Shown here in pieces: positions 27,015-36,048 of a stretch of 64,000 bases of DNA. Origin of the DNA: Abyssibacter profundi (lineage in GTDB: Bacteria; Pseudomonadota; Gammaproteobacteria; Nevskiales; OUC007); NCBI RefSeq assembly GCF_003151135.1, contig NZ_QEQK01000002.1, forward strand, positions 1 through 64,000, read 5' to 3'. How positions within the stretch are numbered: position 1 is the first letter of the stretch; each line of letters starts with the position of its first letter. Both the position numbers and the translations under genes were made by a program. The notes under the pieces are model-generated. The model ran no database searches and was not told the DNA's origin. It saw nothing but the letters and a program-made list of their open reading frames with translations.

Positions 27015-27544
27015 CGGCGTGCACCCCGAATCGGGTAGTTATTCTCCGGGTTTCGGATCCATCGCAATCCCCTGACGAGCGTGGGGATGTCCGGCCGTAC
27101 GAACGGGTTGTTGGAGACATCGGCGACGTGCAGCTGACCAGACTCGTTGACGACAAACAGGGCGGGCTCCGAGAAGGGATGATCGGTTTCCTGCTTCGAG
27201 CGCGGCTCGGAGATGTACACGCCCAGTTGCTGCATCTGCGCCGGCTGCAGGCTGTGGTAAAGGGGGAACCCGACGTCGAGCTGCTCGCGATGCCGAGCCA
27301 GTTGGTCCGCGCTATCTCCAGAGACCGCGACCAGATCGACACCGATCTCGGCCAGTTCGGCACGATGAGACGCCAGTGCGTTGAGATAGCGCGTGCAGAG
27401 CGGGCAATGCTGCCCCCGGTAGACGACAACCATGATCCAGTCCAGACCTTGAGCCGGACGCGATAAATCGCGGTACGTGCCCGTCTCGTCTGCGACTTTG
27501 ATGACGGGAAACGCGTTGCCAGGGTGGAGTTTGATGGAGGTCAT
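27005..27544 (-). CDS. Peroxiredoxin-like (AhpC/TSA family) protein
   Basis: A 179-residue redoxin. The peroxidatic region is VVVYRGQHCPLCTRYLNAL: a CxxC sits where AhpC-type enzymes carry their active cysteine, as in the redoxin-domain group often annotated 'peroxiredoxin-like'. VDLVAVSGDSADQ and the C-terminal FVVNESGQLHVADVSNN also follow the thioredoxin fold. It would reduce peroxides in the cytoplasm. It overlaps the upstream quinone reductase gene by four bases, so the pair is coupled, and both are likely controlled by the HxlR regulator. Confidence 0.85.
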   Translation of the reverse strand: MTSIKLHPGNAFPVIKVADETGTYRDLSRPAQGLDWIMVVVYRGQHCPLCTRYLNALASHRAELAEIGVDLVAVSGDSADQLARHREQLDVGFPLYHSLQPAQMQQLGVYISEPRSKQETDHPFSEPALFVVNESGQLHVADVSNNPFVRPDIPTLVRGLRWIRNPENNYPIRGARRYA

Positions 27545-28155
27545 GCGGCCACCCGGGTGTTGTCGTCGCCGAGTAGATGGCGGCGGATATGGGCTCGGAA
27601 GCGCTGCAGGTCCTGTTCAATTTGCGGATTCTTCATGACGTCATACGCCGCGAAGCTTGGCAGCGGCTGGGCTCCGAAAAATGCCATGTTCAGATGCTGG
27701 GGCCTCAGCAGATCGTCCACGCTGCCACCGGCGAAGAAAGGCTCGGCCGGGTCGTCAAAGGCTTGGCGGGGTGCGTTCAAGGTCACCGACAGCAGGTAGC
27801 GGGTGCCACCGAGCGTGCCGCCCATTCCATAGTTGCGGGTTGGCGCTTCGGCGCTACGGCCGTCTCCCTGGCACAAGCGCCCATCCATCCCGGCAGTGTA
27901 GACCTCGTCCATGTACTTCTTAAACGACCATGGGGCGCCCATCCAGTTGATGGGGAACTGCATGATCACGGTGTCGGCCCAGACATGATGGTCGACCTCG
28001 GCCTCCACATCGTAGCCGGCGTTGACCTGTGTGAGTCGCACGCTTTTTCCAGCGTCCGTCAGCATGGTCGCTGCGGTCTCGGCGAGTGTCTGATTCAAAC
28101 GTCCAGGGGCAAAGGGGTAGGGTTGGTGTCCGTCGATGATCAATACGTTCTTCAC
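27541..28155 (-). CDS. mdaB: MdaB-like NAD(P)H quinone oxidoreductase
   Basis: A 204-residue flavodoxin-fold quinone reductase closely following MdaB: VLIIDGHQPYPFAPGRLNQTL, VWADTVIMQFPINWMGAPW, FKKYMDEVYTAGMDGRL, and YGMGGTLGGTRYLLSVTLNAP. It makes a two-electron reduction of quinones to hydroquinones with FAD and NADPH, avoiding semiquinone radicals. Divergent from hxlR with a palindromic operator between them, the usual arrangement for quinone or electrophile-responsive regulation. Confidence 0.92.
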   Translation of the reverse strand: MKNVLIIDGHQPYPFAPGRLNQTLAETAATMLTDAGKSVRLTQVNAGYDVEAEVDHHVWADTVIMQFPINWMGAPWSFKKYMDEVYTAGMDGRLCQGDGRSAEAPTRNYGMGGTLGGTRYLLSVTLNAPRQAFDDPAEPFFAGGSVDDLLRPQHLNMAFFGAQPLPSFAAYDVMKNPQIEQDLQRFRAHIRRHLLGDDNTRVAA

Positions 28156-28220
28156 GATCGCTCCTTCAGATGGCGGGGTTACTTGACCCGCGGCGGGTCG
28201 GAGAGGAACATAAGTACGCA

Positions 28221-28261
28221 GGTTACAAAAAACAACCAGTTACCTTTTGGTAACCGGGAGG
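28221..28261. promoter_or_regulatory. Palindromic operator between mdaB and hxlR
   Basis: GTTACC-TTTT-GGTAAC (28239-28254) is a perfect 6+6 inverted repeat, and a further GGTTAC (28221-28226) lies 13 bp away. HxlR-type regulators bind short dyads in such divergent spacers. The repeat ends 11 bp before the TTG start of hxlR and overlaps its likely ribosome-binding site GGGAGG. Confidence 0.7.
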
Positions 28262-28265
28262 CGTC

Positions 28266-28640
28266 TTGAAAGCTCGCGTGGAATCTGATGACCGAGGCCG
28301 TCGACGGGTGGCGGACCCCTGTATGGAACCCTGTCCGATCGAACGCGGTATGCGCGTTATCGGTGGGAAATGGACGGGGTCGATTTTGTGGCATTTGCAG
28401 GACGAGCCCGTTCGGTTCAACGACCTGTCACGCATGATCGGGGGCGCCAGCAAGAAGATGCTGACCGAGCGACTCAAGTACCTGGTCGAGCAGGGACTGG
28501 TGTCTCGTGAGGTGGTGCACTCCTCTCCCGTTTCGGTGCAATACGCGCTGACGGATTTCGGTCGCACCGCGCTTGCTGTGCTCGATGAGTTGAGGCGCTG
28601 GAGCGAATTGTTGCCGGCGGAGACGGCGTCGCAGCGCTAG
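28266..28640 (+). CDS. HxlR-family winged-helix regulator
   Basis: A 124-residue HxlR regulator with the conserved start CPIERGMRVIGGKWTGSILW, the helix-turn-helix FNDLSRMIGGASKKMLTERLKYL and the wing region VVHSSPVSVQYALTDFGRTAL. C20 (MEPCPIER) is the redox/electrophile-sensing cysteine of the family; a second Cys is absent nearby. The start is likely the TTG at 28266 after GGGAGG with a short spacer. It probably represses mdaB and the peroxiredoxin-like gene until quinones or diamide-like stress modify the cysteine. Confidence 0.9.
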   Translation: MKARVESDDRGRRRVADPCMEPCPIERGMRVIGGKWTGSILWHLQDEPVRFNDLSRMIGGASKKMLTERLKYLVEQGLVSREVVHSSPVSVQYALTDFGRTALAVLDELRRWSELLPAETASQR

Positions 28641-28858
28641 CACGAAGCCGGTGCGCTGGCGCGGATGGGCCGGCGGTTGTGCGCAGGCCAGATGCAAAGT
28701 GCCGGCACTTGGCTCCCGGCTCATGAATTGACCGCTCCGGCCGATACCTCTGCCTACGGTAGGAAATGCACGGGTGGTGGAAGGGTCGGGCCTGATGGGC
28801 CCCCTGATCTGACCGCGTCCCGAGGCATGTGGAGACGTGCGGTGGCGGGAGCTTGCGG

Positions 28859-30487
28859 GTGAACAAGGCGCTTTGGACGCTGAAGGGCAAGTCGATTCTG
28901 GTGGTCGATGACTTTCCGGATATCCGGGCGCTGGTCCGGGAGATGCTCAAAAACTTCGGGGCGACGACGATCGATGTCGCGCGCAATGCCGAGCAATGTC
29001 TCGAGCTGCTCGCCGACAAGCGTTACGACGTTGTGCTTTGCGACTACAACCTGGGTGACGGCAAGGACGGGCAGCAGATCCTGGAAGAGGCGCGTGTCCG
29101 CGAGCTCGTCCCGTACTCGTCGATCTTCATCATGATCACGGCCGAGAACACCATGAATATGGTGATGGGGGCGGTGGAGTATGAGCCCGATGCCTATCTG
29201 TCCAAGCCGTTTACGCAGGTCGTGCTGGAATCACGGCTGCGCAAGCTGGAGCAGAAGAAAGCGGTCCTGCGCGAGATTTCGGCGGCGATGGATGCCCGAA
29301 ATCTGGAGCGGGCGCTGGCGCTTTGTGAGCAGGCTCTGACGCAAGAGAAAAAGCATTTCTTCGACATCATGAAACTGCGTGGCGATTTACAGATGCGCCT
29401 GCACCGTTTTGATGCCGCCCTGGCGATTTTCGATGAGGTGATCGCGATCCGGCCGTTGTCATGGGCATTGCTGGGCCGTGGTAAGGCGCTTTATGAACTT
29501 GGCGAACACGCCGAGGCCGAGCAGTCTTTCCGTGAGGCCATCGCCGCCAATGCTCACTTTGTTGCCGCCTTCGACTGGCTGGCCCGTGCCGAGCAGGCCC
29601 AGGGTCGGATCGAAGCGGCGCAGCAAACGCTCAAGCAGGCGGTCGAGCTGTCACCCAAGAACACGGCGCGGCAGAAAACGCTGGCCGAGGCATCGCTTCA
29701 AACCAATGATCTGGCCACGGCTGAGGCGGCCTACAAGGCCGTGGTGGTCGATGGGCGTCACTCGATTCACCGCAAACCCAAGGACTTTGGTGCCTTGGCT
29801 GAGCTCAAAGTCCATCTCGACAAGCCGCAGGAGGCTGCAAAGTTGCTGGGCGCGGTGGGCCGGGAGTTCAAACACGCCAGTGGTGAAGACCAGCTGATCG
29901 CGGCAATGGTCGAAAGCAAGATCGCCGGCGCCTTGGGCCAGGATGATGTCAGCGCGGCCGCGCTGGATCGGGCGATGGCCCTGCACGCCAAACACCCCGG
30001 AGAACTGTGCAGCGAGGATGCCCTGGACCTCGCGGCATCCTGCTTCGCGGCCGGCCGCAAGGAGGATGCGGTTGGGCTGATGCAGGCCGCGGTACGCAGC
30101 CATCACGAGGATCCCGCATTTCTGGAGCAGGCGCGTGCCGTGTTCGATCAGGCCGGTTTGGCCGACGAGGGCGAGCAGCTCATCGACACCGAGCATAAGG
30201 CCATGATTCGCCTGAACAACGAGGGGGTCGCGCTGGCCCGTGACGGCAAGCTCCGCGACTCCGTGGTGTTGTTCCTGAAAGCCGCACAGTCCATGCCGGA
30301 GAACACGACCATCAACCTCAATGCCGCGCAGTCGTTGCTGATGCTCATGAGTCAACAGGGGGCGGATCGACGCTCCCTCGAACAGGTGCGGATCTACCTC
30401 ACACGGGCCCGCGGCCGAGCAGCCAACCAGGACCGCTTCGACAAGATCTACAACCAGTACCGTCAACTTGCCACCGGCACCGAGTAA
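28859..30487 (+). CDS. Response regulator with TPR output region
   Basis: A 542-residue protein: N-terminal receiver (D62 in VVLCDYNLG, K116 in YLSKPF) followed by about 400 residues of tetratricopeptide-type helical repeats (RALALCEQALTQ, WALLGRGKALYELGEHAEAE, and similar). No DNA-binding or enzymatic domain is visible, so its output is by protein contact. I start at GTG 28859, with GGGAG upstream and the family's VNKALWTLKGKSILVVDD-like opening. The gene is four bases from the histidine kinase that follows. Confidence 0.9.
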   Translation: MNKALWTLKGKSILVVDDFPDIRALVREMLKNFGATTIDVARNAEQCLELLADKRYDVVLCDYNLGDGKDGQQILEEARVRELVPYSSIFIMITAENTMNMVMGAVEYEPDAYLSKPFTQVVLESRLRKLEQKKAVLREISAAMDARNLERALALCEQALTQEKKHFFDIMKLRGDLQMRLHRFDAALAIFDEVIAIRPLSWALLGRGKALYELGEHAEAEQSFREAIAANAHFVAAFDWLARAEQAQGRIEAAQQTLKQAVELSPKNTARQKTLAEASLQTNDLATAEAAYKAVVVDGRHSIHRKPKDFGALAELKVHLDKPQEAAKLLGAVGREFKHASGEDQLIAAMVESKIAGALGQDDVSAAALDRAMALHAKHPGELCSEDALDLAASCFAAGRKEDAVGLMQAAVRSHHEDPAFLEQARAVFDQAGLADEGEQLIDTEHKAMIRLNNEGVALARDGKLRDSVVLFLKAAQSMPENTTINLNAAQSLLMLMSQQGADRRSLEQVRIYLTRARGRAANQDRFDKIYNQYRQLATGTE

Positions 30488-30491
30488 GCCC

Positions 30492-31187
30492 ATGACTGCA
30501 GTCAATCCGACCTTCGATTTCGCGACCGCCCTGGCGAATTCGGTCCACGATATGAAGAACTCCTTGGGCATGGTGCTGGGCATGCTCGATGAGATGGCGA
30601 CACGCCTCGATCCGGCACTGGCCAGCCAGTTGGAGAATCTGCCGGCCATGCAGTACGAAGGCCAACGGGTCAACAATCAGCTGGTGCAGCTGTTGGCAAT
30701 CTACCGAATTGGTGAGCAGAACTATGCGGCGCAGATCAGCGAGGTCGAAGTCTCCGACTTTCTGGATGATTGCGCCGTGCGCAGCGAACTGTTGCTGGCG
30801 TCCAGAGGCATTGCCATCGAGGTCGATTGCGACCCCTGTCTGATCGGCTTTTTTGATCCGGAACTGGTCTTTGGGGTGATCAACAACGTGATCAACAACG
30901 CGTATCGCTATGCGCAATCCAAGATCCGGCTGTCCGCCGAGATGACGGAGTCGCAGTGTCTCCGCATTAGCGTGGATGACGATGGGCGTGGCTATCCCGA
31001 AGCCATGTTATGCGGCGCCGGCACTCAGCAGCCGGCATTGAATTTCAGCGCCGGCAGCTCTGGCCTGGGCCTGTATTTCTCGCACCTCGTTGCCAGCATG
31101 CATCGCAGTGGCCCGCGTCAGGGCCTGATCGAGTGCAGCAACCAGGGCATCGAGGGCGGGGGACGATTCAGCATCGTGTTGCCGTAG
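30492..31187 (+). CDS. Soluble minimal histidine kinase
   Basis: A 231-residue kinase with neither membrane segments nor a recognised sensor domain. The phosphorylated residue is probably H19 in ANSVHDMKNSLGMVLG; the ATPase region shows VFGVINNVINNAYRYA (N box), VDDDGRGYP (G1) and SSGLGLYFSHLVA (G2). Lying four bases after the TPR regulator, the two form a pair conserved in operon order. Signal input must come from another protein, perhaps through the TPR repeats of its partner. Confidence 0.88.
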   Translation: MTAVNPTFDFATALANSVHDMKNSLGMVLGMLDEMATRLDPALASQLENLPAMQYEGQRVNNQLVQLLAIYRIGEQNYAAQISEVEVSDFLDDCAVRSELLLASRGIAIEVDCDPCLIGFFDPELVFGVINNVINNAYRYAQSKIRLSAEMTESQCLRISVDDDGRGYPEAMLCGAGTQQPALNFSAGSSGLGLYFSHLVASMHRSGPRQGLIECSNQGIEGGGRFSIVLP

Positions 31188-31320
31188 TCCCGCCGCGGGA
31201 GATGGATGAAGCGCCATCTCCAAAAACCTGACGCCGGCCAGCCGCGCGCTGTCGCGCCGATTCCTGCCGAGCCTGGCGTGGCTGGCTGACCCGGCAGTCA
31301 TCTGGTGCAGCACCAACAAA

Positions 31321-31348
31321 AAAGCCCCCGACCCGGGTCGGGGGCTTT
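31321..31348. terminator. Bidirectional rho-independent terminator
   Basis: AAAGCCCCCGACCC (31321-31334) and GGGTCGGGGGCTTT (31335-31348) make a perfect 28-bp palindrome. On the minus strand it is followed by a run of T (complement of 31318-31323). It serves the kinase gene ending at 31187 and the surface-protein gene ending at 31387. Confidence 0.9.
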
Positions 31349-31355
31349 GCTTGGT

Positions 31356-31379
31356 CTGCAAGGCCGGAAGGCCTTGCAG
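31356..31379. repeat. Second perfect hairpin next to the terminator
   Basis: CTGCAAGGCC (31356-31365), loop GGAA, GGCCTTGCAG (31370-31379): a perfect 10-bp stem eight bases before the stop codon of the minus-strand gene. It may assist termination or protect mRNA 3' ends. Confidence 0.75.
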
Positions 31380-31386
31380 TCATGGT

Positions 31387-34300
31387 CTAGCGCCGGTTCA
31401 TACGACGGCGACGCAGCCCCAGCAGGGTCGTGAGAACCAGCAGGACAGGGGCGCCCAGTGCGCCACCGCCGACGACTTCACCGCTGGCACCGTCACCACC
31501 GGTACCACCGGTACCACCGCCGCCACCCTGGCCAGGCTCACGGGCCACGACCGTGTGTTCGGCGAGGTTGGTGCTCTCGGCACCGGTCGTATCGGTGACG
31601 CTGGCTTGAGCCCGGTAGGTGCCGGCCTGGTTGTAGACATGCGTGATGGTCACGCTGTCCTGGCCGCCGAAGGGCTCGTCCTCGATGAAGGAGCCGTCAC
31701 CGAAGTCGATGGAGAAGCTGGTCAGCGATTCTCCATCCGGCGCGGTGCCCGAGACCGTGTAGTCCACGCTCAGCGGCGCTTCGCCGTCGGCCACGCTGCC
31801 CGTGAGGGTGGCCAGCAGATTGCCGGTCACGTCTCCACAAATCGCATCGGTGCGAATCACGTAGTCCGCGGGGCCGGCCGTGTCGCGGCTGGGTGCCGAG
31901 GCGGCGCCCACACGCGAGCGCAGGTCGAACCCGGCGATGATGTCGCCTGCCTGCAGTTCACCGAACAGCGACTTCGGAATCACGAAGACCACGGTGCCAT
32001 CGGCGCCGTAGGTGCTGCGTTCGTCCAGTTCGCCTTCAGCGGTGAATGCCAGCAGCCCCTGGGGCAGCTCCTCGAAGCTGCCGTACTCGAAGGTCGCAAT
32101 GCCGTCGCCCACGTTCAGCGCGAAGTAGAAGTTGTCACGCAGCGGGAACAGGGCCGGGTAGAACGACGTGGCCGGCGGTTCGGTGGCCGTAAAGCCAGCC
32201 AGCTTCAGCGTGACGACCAGATTCCCTGCGAACTCAGCGGGCTCGGCCACGGACATGGAGATGATGTCGTGGTCGGGTGACGGGGAGTCACCTTCGGAGT
32301 CCAGGATGATCGTGTCACCCGGAAGCGAGCACGTATCGACAATCACCTCGTCCTCGATGGGCAGCGTCACGACATTGCTGTCCAGGGCATCGCCGGCCGC
32401 GTTCTGGGCGACGATCTTGTACGAGTACTCGGCCACGGCCGTACTGGCGGTGTCGTCGACAAACTGCGTGCGGGTGCCAGCATCGCCAACCAGGGTGTAG
32501 GGGCCTGCTGGGCTTTCAGCGCGGTACACCTGATAGTTGGTGATTTCAGTGCCGCCATTGTCCGGTGCACGCCAGACCACCTTGGTCTGGGTGACGGTGC
32601 GCTGGCTGGCCTCTTGCAGAGCACAGGCAGCAGCCGGCGGGATGGGCGTGCTGTGGTTGAACTGCTGGCCGGCCAGGTTATCGAACTCGGCGTACAGCGT
32701 ACGACCACCGGACTGACGGGCAATCGTGCCCTTGGCGGCAAAGCTGTTCTGGCTCGGGTCGGCCACACAGCCACCGATGCAACCATCGGCATAGGCGAAC
32801 AGCGTGCGGCCCAGGTTGTCAATTTCCAGGTCGTTGAAATCCAGCAGGTTGCGGTTTGTGCCGCTGGGGCCCACGCCGCCGAAGCCCTGGACCGGATCAT
32901 CCGGGCTCAGGTTGACCAGCTGCCAGCTTTCACCGCCATCGTAGGTGGTCGCGATATAGGGGTACCAGACGCCCTCGAAGGCCAGGTCTTCGTTCGGACC
33001 GACCGTCGTCGTTCCGAGGAATGCGCAGGCTGCACGATCCGGGTCGCCTGCAATTGCAGCCGGGAAGCGTGTGGCGACCAAGCCGGCTGCGGCGCCGACA
33101 TCCTGATCGTGTTCCCAGGTCACGCCCTTGTCACGCGAAACCGCGACACGTGCGGTGCCGTCTGCGTTCTCGTAGCACATGTAGGCCGTGCCATCGGAGG
33201 CCAGTGCGATCGACGGGTCTGAACCCGCGCCACCCTCACTCTCCGGCAATACACGCACATCGTAGGTGGTACCCGCATCTTCGCTGACGAAGGCCACCAC
33301 CTTTTCGGAACTGCCGTCCAGACCCAGACCGGCGACACACTGCGAGCTGTCAGGGACGTAAAGCGTGCCGTCCGGGGCGACCTTGGGATGCCCGTGCAGG
33401 GCGCCTGCGCCGCAATCCAGATTCTTGAAGGGGGTGCCAGGCCCGAAGGTCTGACCGCCGTCGTCACTGCGGGCGCAAAAGGCTGCAGCCACGGATTGCG
33501 AGCAGTAGTAAACAGCGTTCGGGAACAGCAGGCCGTCGGTGGGGAAGCCCTCCGGGTAGGGACCGCTCACCACGCCCTGGTGGTCTGCACCACCATTGGG
33601 CAGACCGATCTGGCCCGGGATCCAGGTGTCGCCGTCGTCGTCACTGTATTCGAACAGGCTGTTGGCGCCGGCCAGCTGCGAGTTAAAGGTTCGCCCGGTG
33701 GCCTTGTCGGTGTACATGATTGGGTCCAGCGAGTTCAGCGTGGTCACCAGACCGGACTTGTTTTCCCATTGGGCGTCACAGGCCTGTGGCAGCGGCTCGT
33801 CCAGATTCTCCGGGAAGGTCACGCGCAAGGCATTGGTGTACGAGATGAACATCGCCCGTTCGGTGAAGGGGTTGAAGCCGATGGTGGGCTCACCCGCGTC
33901 GTTACCCTCATTGGGCGGCGATACGTAAATTGAGTAGCGCGGTGCGGTGGGGTCGAAGGGCAGGCGGCCATCGTTGCCGGTGCCGCCGTCGCCGCCACCG
34001 CCGGAGGATTCAAAGAACTCCAGCGTGATCGTGGTCTCGGCCGTTGTGCCGGTCACCAGCCAGGGATTGACGCGCACCGTGAAGGTGGTCGTCCCAGGAT
34101 CAACAACATGGAACATCTCCTCCGGAGGCGTGCCGCCCTGGGTAGAGCTGTTGACCTGCTCACCGTCGGCGTTCAGCAGGTAGATGTCATAGTCCTCGGT
34201 GGCATCCGCGGTGGTGATCACGCGAATAGCGGCTCCCATGGCCTCCGGCAGCGGTGCGGGGGCTTCAACCGTCAGGGCGAAATCATCGCAGGGCAGGGCG

Positions 34301-34479
34301 GGATTCTGACAAACGCCGGTATCCGGATACCCCGGATTGGAAATGGCGTTGGGTCCGGACGTGAAGCTAATGGTCGGTGATGCCTGGCTGACAGTCCCTG
34401 ATTCGGGATCTGCCGCCGTCGCGGTGGCCGCAAACACGGCGCCTGCGGCCAGTGCGGCAGAAAGTATGAGTCGATGCAC
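31387..34479 (-). CDS. Large Asp-box surface protein with FN3, PKD-like domain and sorting tail (paralogue 1)
   Basis: About 1030 residues. Signal peptide (LILSAALAAGAVFAATATAA), an N-terminal beta domain with TEDYDIYLLNADGEQ, then a propeller-like region with at least five Asp-box (SxDxGxTW) motifs: SDDDGDTW, SDDGGQTF, SEDAGTTY, SRDKGVTW, TYDGGESW. An FN3-type domain (VVWRAPDNGGTEITNYQVYR), a further beta domain (DIISMSVAEPAEFAGNLVVTL), a PKD-type domain (SIDFGDGSF) and a tail with Gly-rich spacer, GALGAPVLLVLTTLLGLRRRR. The tail looks like GlyGly-CTERM, processed by rhombosortase in type II secretion bacteria. Start is GTG behind GGGGAA. Asp boxes alone do not prove sialidase activity. Confidence 0.85.
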   Translation of the reverse strand: MHRLILSAALAAGAVFAATATAADPESGTVSQASPTISFTSGPNAISNPGYPDTGVCQNPALPCDDFALTVEAPAPLPEAMGAAIRVITTADATEDYDIYLLNADGEQVNSSTQGGTPPEEMFHVVDPGTTTFTVRVNPWLVTGTTAETTITLEFFESSGGGGDGGTGNDGRLPFDPTAPRYSIYVSPPNEGNDAGEPTIGFNPFTERAMFISYTNALRVTFPENLDEPLPQACDAQWENKSGLVTTLNSLDPIMYTDKATGRTFNSQLAGANSLFEYSDDDGDTWIPGQIGLPNGGADHQGVVSGPYPEGFPTDGLLFPNAVYYCSQSVAAAFCARSDDGGQTFGPGTPFKNLDCGAGALHGHPKVAPDGTLYVPDSSQCVAGLGLDGSSEKVVAFVSEDAGTTYDVRVLPESEGGAGSDPSIALASDGTAYMCYENADGTARVAVSRDKGVTWEHDQDVGAAAGLVATRFPAAIAGDPDRAACAFLGTTTVGPNEDLAFEGVWYPYIATTYDGGESWQLVNLSPDDPVQGFGGVGPSGTNRNLLDFNDLEIDNLGRTLFAYADGCIGGCVADPSQNSFAAKGTIARQSGGRTLYAEFDNLAGQQFNHSTPIPPAAACALQEASQRTVTQTKVVWRAPDNGGTEITNYQVYRAESPAGPYTLVGDAGTRTQFVDDTASTAVAEYSYKIVAQNAAGDALDSNVVTLPIEDEVIVDTCSLPGDTIILDSEGDSPSPDHDIISMSVAEPAEFAGNLVVTLKLAGFTATEPPATSFYPALFPLRDNFYFALNVGDGIATFEYGSFEELPQGLLAFTAEGELDERSTYGADGTVVFVIPKSLFGELQAGDIIAGFDLRSRVGAASAPSRDTAGPADYVIRTDAICGDVTGNLLATLTGSVADGEAPLSVDYTVSGTAPDGESLTSFSIDFGDGSFIEDEPFGGQDSVTITHVYNQAGTYRAQASVTDTTGAESTNLAEHTVVAREPGQGGGGGTGGTGGDGASGEVVGGGALGAPVLLVLTTLLGLRRRRMNRR

Positions 34480-34602
34480 GATGAATTCCCCAGTGTGATG
34501 CTGTGTATTGCAAGCGGTCTCCTGCCGTGGAGTCCGCTGGAGGTGAGTTTTTCCCACTCCAAGCATTTAGTATGCCCACTTTCGTTGTCATTCGGCGGTC
34601 AC

Positions 34603-35139
34603 ATGACGGTTTTTTCCGTATTTCGCGTTGTTCTTCTGACGATCGGCTCCTTCCTGCTCGTCGCCGGTTGTTCGCAGCCCTCCGAGCCGGCCAAGCCGGC
34701 GACATCGGGGCGTGACGTTATCTCCATCGAGCGGCTGCGCATGCCGCCGCCAGAAGCGTTTGAGGTGGAGAAGATCGAGATCAAGTCCATCGTTCAGGCC
34801 AGCCAGGCGCCGACGTTGTTCAAGCAGGAAGGACTGGTGAGCTCCGCCTACTACAAGTACTGGCGGCCGGATGGCAGTGCCTACAAGGTGCGCTTGAACA
34901 TTTACGAGTCGCGCCCTGATCTCCAGCACGGCTGGGACAAGCGGTTTCCGCCGGAGACACTGACCGGGACAACATCGCTGGGAGCGGATGTATCGGGCTT
35001 TATTCAGGGCGAGAAAATCGCAGCAACGCAGGTTGACACCGTTCTCGTGGAGGTCACGACCTCCAAGGGCGCTCCGCGCCTGGCGGAGTTCACCCGACAG
35101 TACACCGCCTACGTGCAGGACATCTGGCAGCGTGATTAG
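34603..35139 (+). CDS. Uncharacterised lipoprotein
   Basis: A 178-residue predicted lipoprotein: MTVFSVFRVVLLTIGSFLLVAGCSQ has a clear lipobox LVAGC. After a Pro/Ser linker, the body (SIERLRMPPPEAFEVEKIEIKSIVQ, YKYWRPDGSAYKVRLNIYESRP, EVTTSKGAPRLAEFTRQYTAYV) shows alternating strand-like and helical stretches but no family I recognise. The ATG at 34603 is the only start in front of a proper signal peptide. Divergent from the large surface protein, so the 120-bp spacer must carry promoters for both. Confidence 0.75.
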   Translation: MTVFSVFRVVLLTIGSFLLVAGCSQPSEPAKPATSGRDVISIERLRMPPPEAFEVEKIEIKSIVQASQAPTLFKQEGLVSSAYYKYWRPDGSAYKVRLNIYESRPDLQHGWDKRFPPETLTGTTSLGADVSGFIQGEKIAATQVDTVLVEVTTSKGAPRLAEFTRQYTAYVQDIWQRD

Positions 35140-35157
35140 TCGGGTGGTGGCGATGCG

Positions 35158-36021
35158 TTACCGCAGATTCCACGCAAAACGATAAATCCCGGTGGTGGCC
35201 GTCGGCACCCCGTCGGTCGTTGCCGGCTTGAAACGGCAGCGGCTCAGTGCGGACAGCGTCTCTTCGTCCAGGCGGCGGTGCCCGCTGGACTCCCGGATGC
35301 TGCCGGCGGTGACCAGGCCCTCGGCATTGATCTGCAAACTCACCACCGTGACGCCTTCTTCTTCGGCGCGTAGGGATGCCCGTGGGTACTGCGGACGATC
35401 GCAGGTTTCCCAGCGAACCGCAGGCTTGGTGATCACCGGTTCGCGGGCCGGTGACAGGGCGACTCTGACCGGCTGAGCCGGTGCGGACGGTGTCGCAGGC
35501 CTGTTTTCCGGGGCTTCGACGGGCTTGCTGGCGGGTACGGCGGCCTGGGCTGCGGCGGCCGATGCGGCCTGCGATTGCTCCTGCTCGATGCGGCGGCGGC
35601 GAGCCTGTTCGGATTCCAGGCGCTGCCGTAACGCGGCGGCCTCCTGACGCTGGGCTTCGAGCGCGGCGATCTGGGCCGCGCGTTCCTCGGCAGCCACACG
35701 TTCACGCTCGGCCAGCTCGGCCTCGATACGGCCGCGTGCCTCCACCGCTGTCAGGCTGTCGCGCAGTTCGGCCCGCAGGGCGGCGAGGGCGGCTTCTTCT
35801 TCGGCCTGCATGCGGGTCACGGCGGCCGTTTCGGCGTCGTCGCTGGCCAGGCTGAGTTCGGTGACCACACCCTGCGGTTCTTCACCTTGGCCAAGCCAGA
35901 CCACGGCTCCCACGGCCAGGCAGACGACCAACAGGGCCAGGGCAATCACGTACTCCGCAGACTGGCCAATGGCCTGGCGCAGCGTGCCCGCGCTTGCGGA
36001 CGTTTGGGTTGGTTTAGACAT
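35158..36021 (-). CDS. TonB-family energy-transducer-like protein
   Basis: A 287-residue protein with one N-terminal transmembrane helix (YVIALALLVVCLAVGAVVWL), a long Glu/Ala/Arg coiled coil (about 70-160), a Pro/Ala linker, and a C-terminal TonB-like domain: RPQYPRASLRAEEEGVTVVSLQINAEGLVTAGSIRESSG and ALSRCRFKPA. This plan matches TonB proteins that span the periplasm. No exbB/exbD or receptor genes are nearby, and the coiled coil replaces the usual Pro-rich spacer, so it may instead be a TonB-like envelope linker such as TolA-type proteins. Confidence 0.8.
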   Translation of the reverse strand: MSKPTQTSASAGTLRQAIGQSAEYVIALALLVVCLAVGAVVWLGQGEEPQGVVTELSLASDDAETAAVTRMQAEEEAALAALRAELRDSLTAVEARGRIEAELAERERVAAEERAAQIAALEAQRQEAAALRQRLESEQARRRRIEQEQSQAASAAAAQAAVPASKPVEAPENRPATPSAPAQPVRVALSPAREPVITKPAVRWETCDRPQYPRASLRAEEEGVTVVSLQINAEGLVTAGSIRESSGHRRLDEETLSALSRCRFKPATTDGVPTATTGIYRFAWNLR

Positions 36022-36048
36022 CGGTGCTCCCCAGGGTGCGAGCCGCCA

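Noticed and set aside
31351-32280. 309-codon plus-strand frame opposite surface paralogue 1
   Set aside because: Repetitive Gly/Val/Arg composition mirrors the coding strand; no start signal or similarity.
31387-34479. Calling the Asp-box proteins sialidases
   Set aside because: Asp boxes recur in many propellers; the Arg triad and FRIP motif of sialidases were not seen.
34474-34602. Extended N-terminus of the lipoprotein gene
   Set aside because: The frame is open but would bury the lipobox signal far inside the protein; ATG 34603 gives a proper signal peptide.
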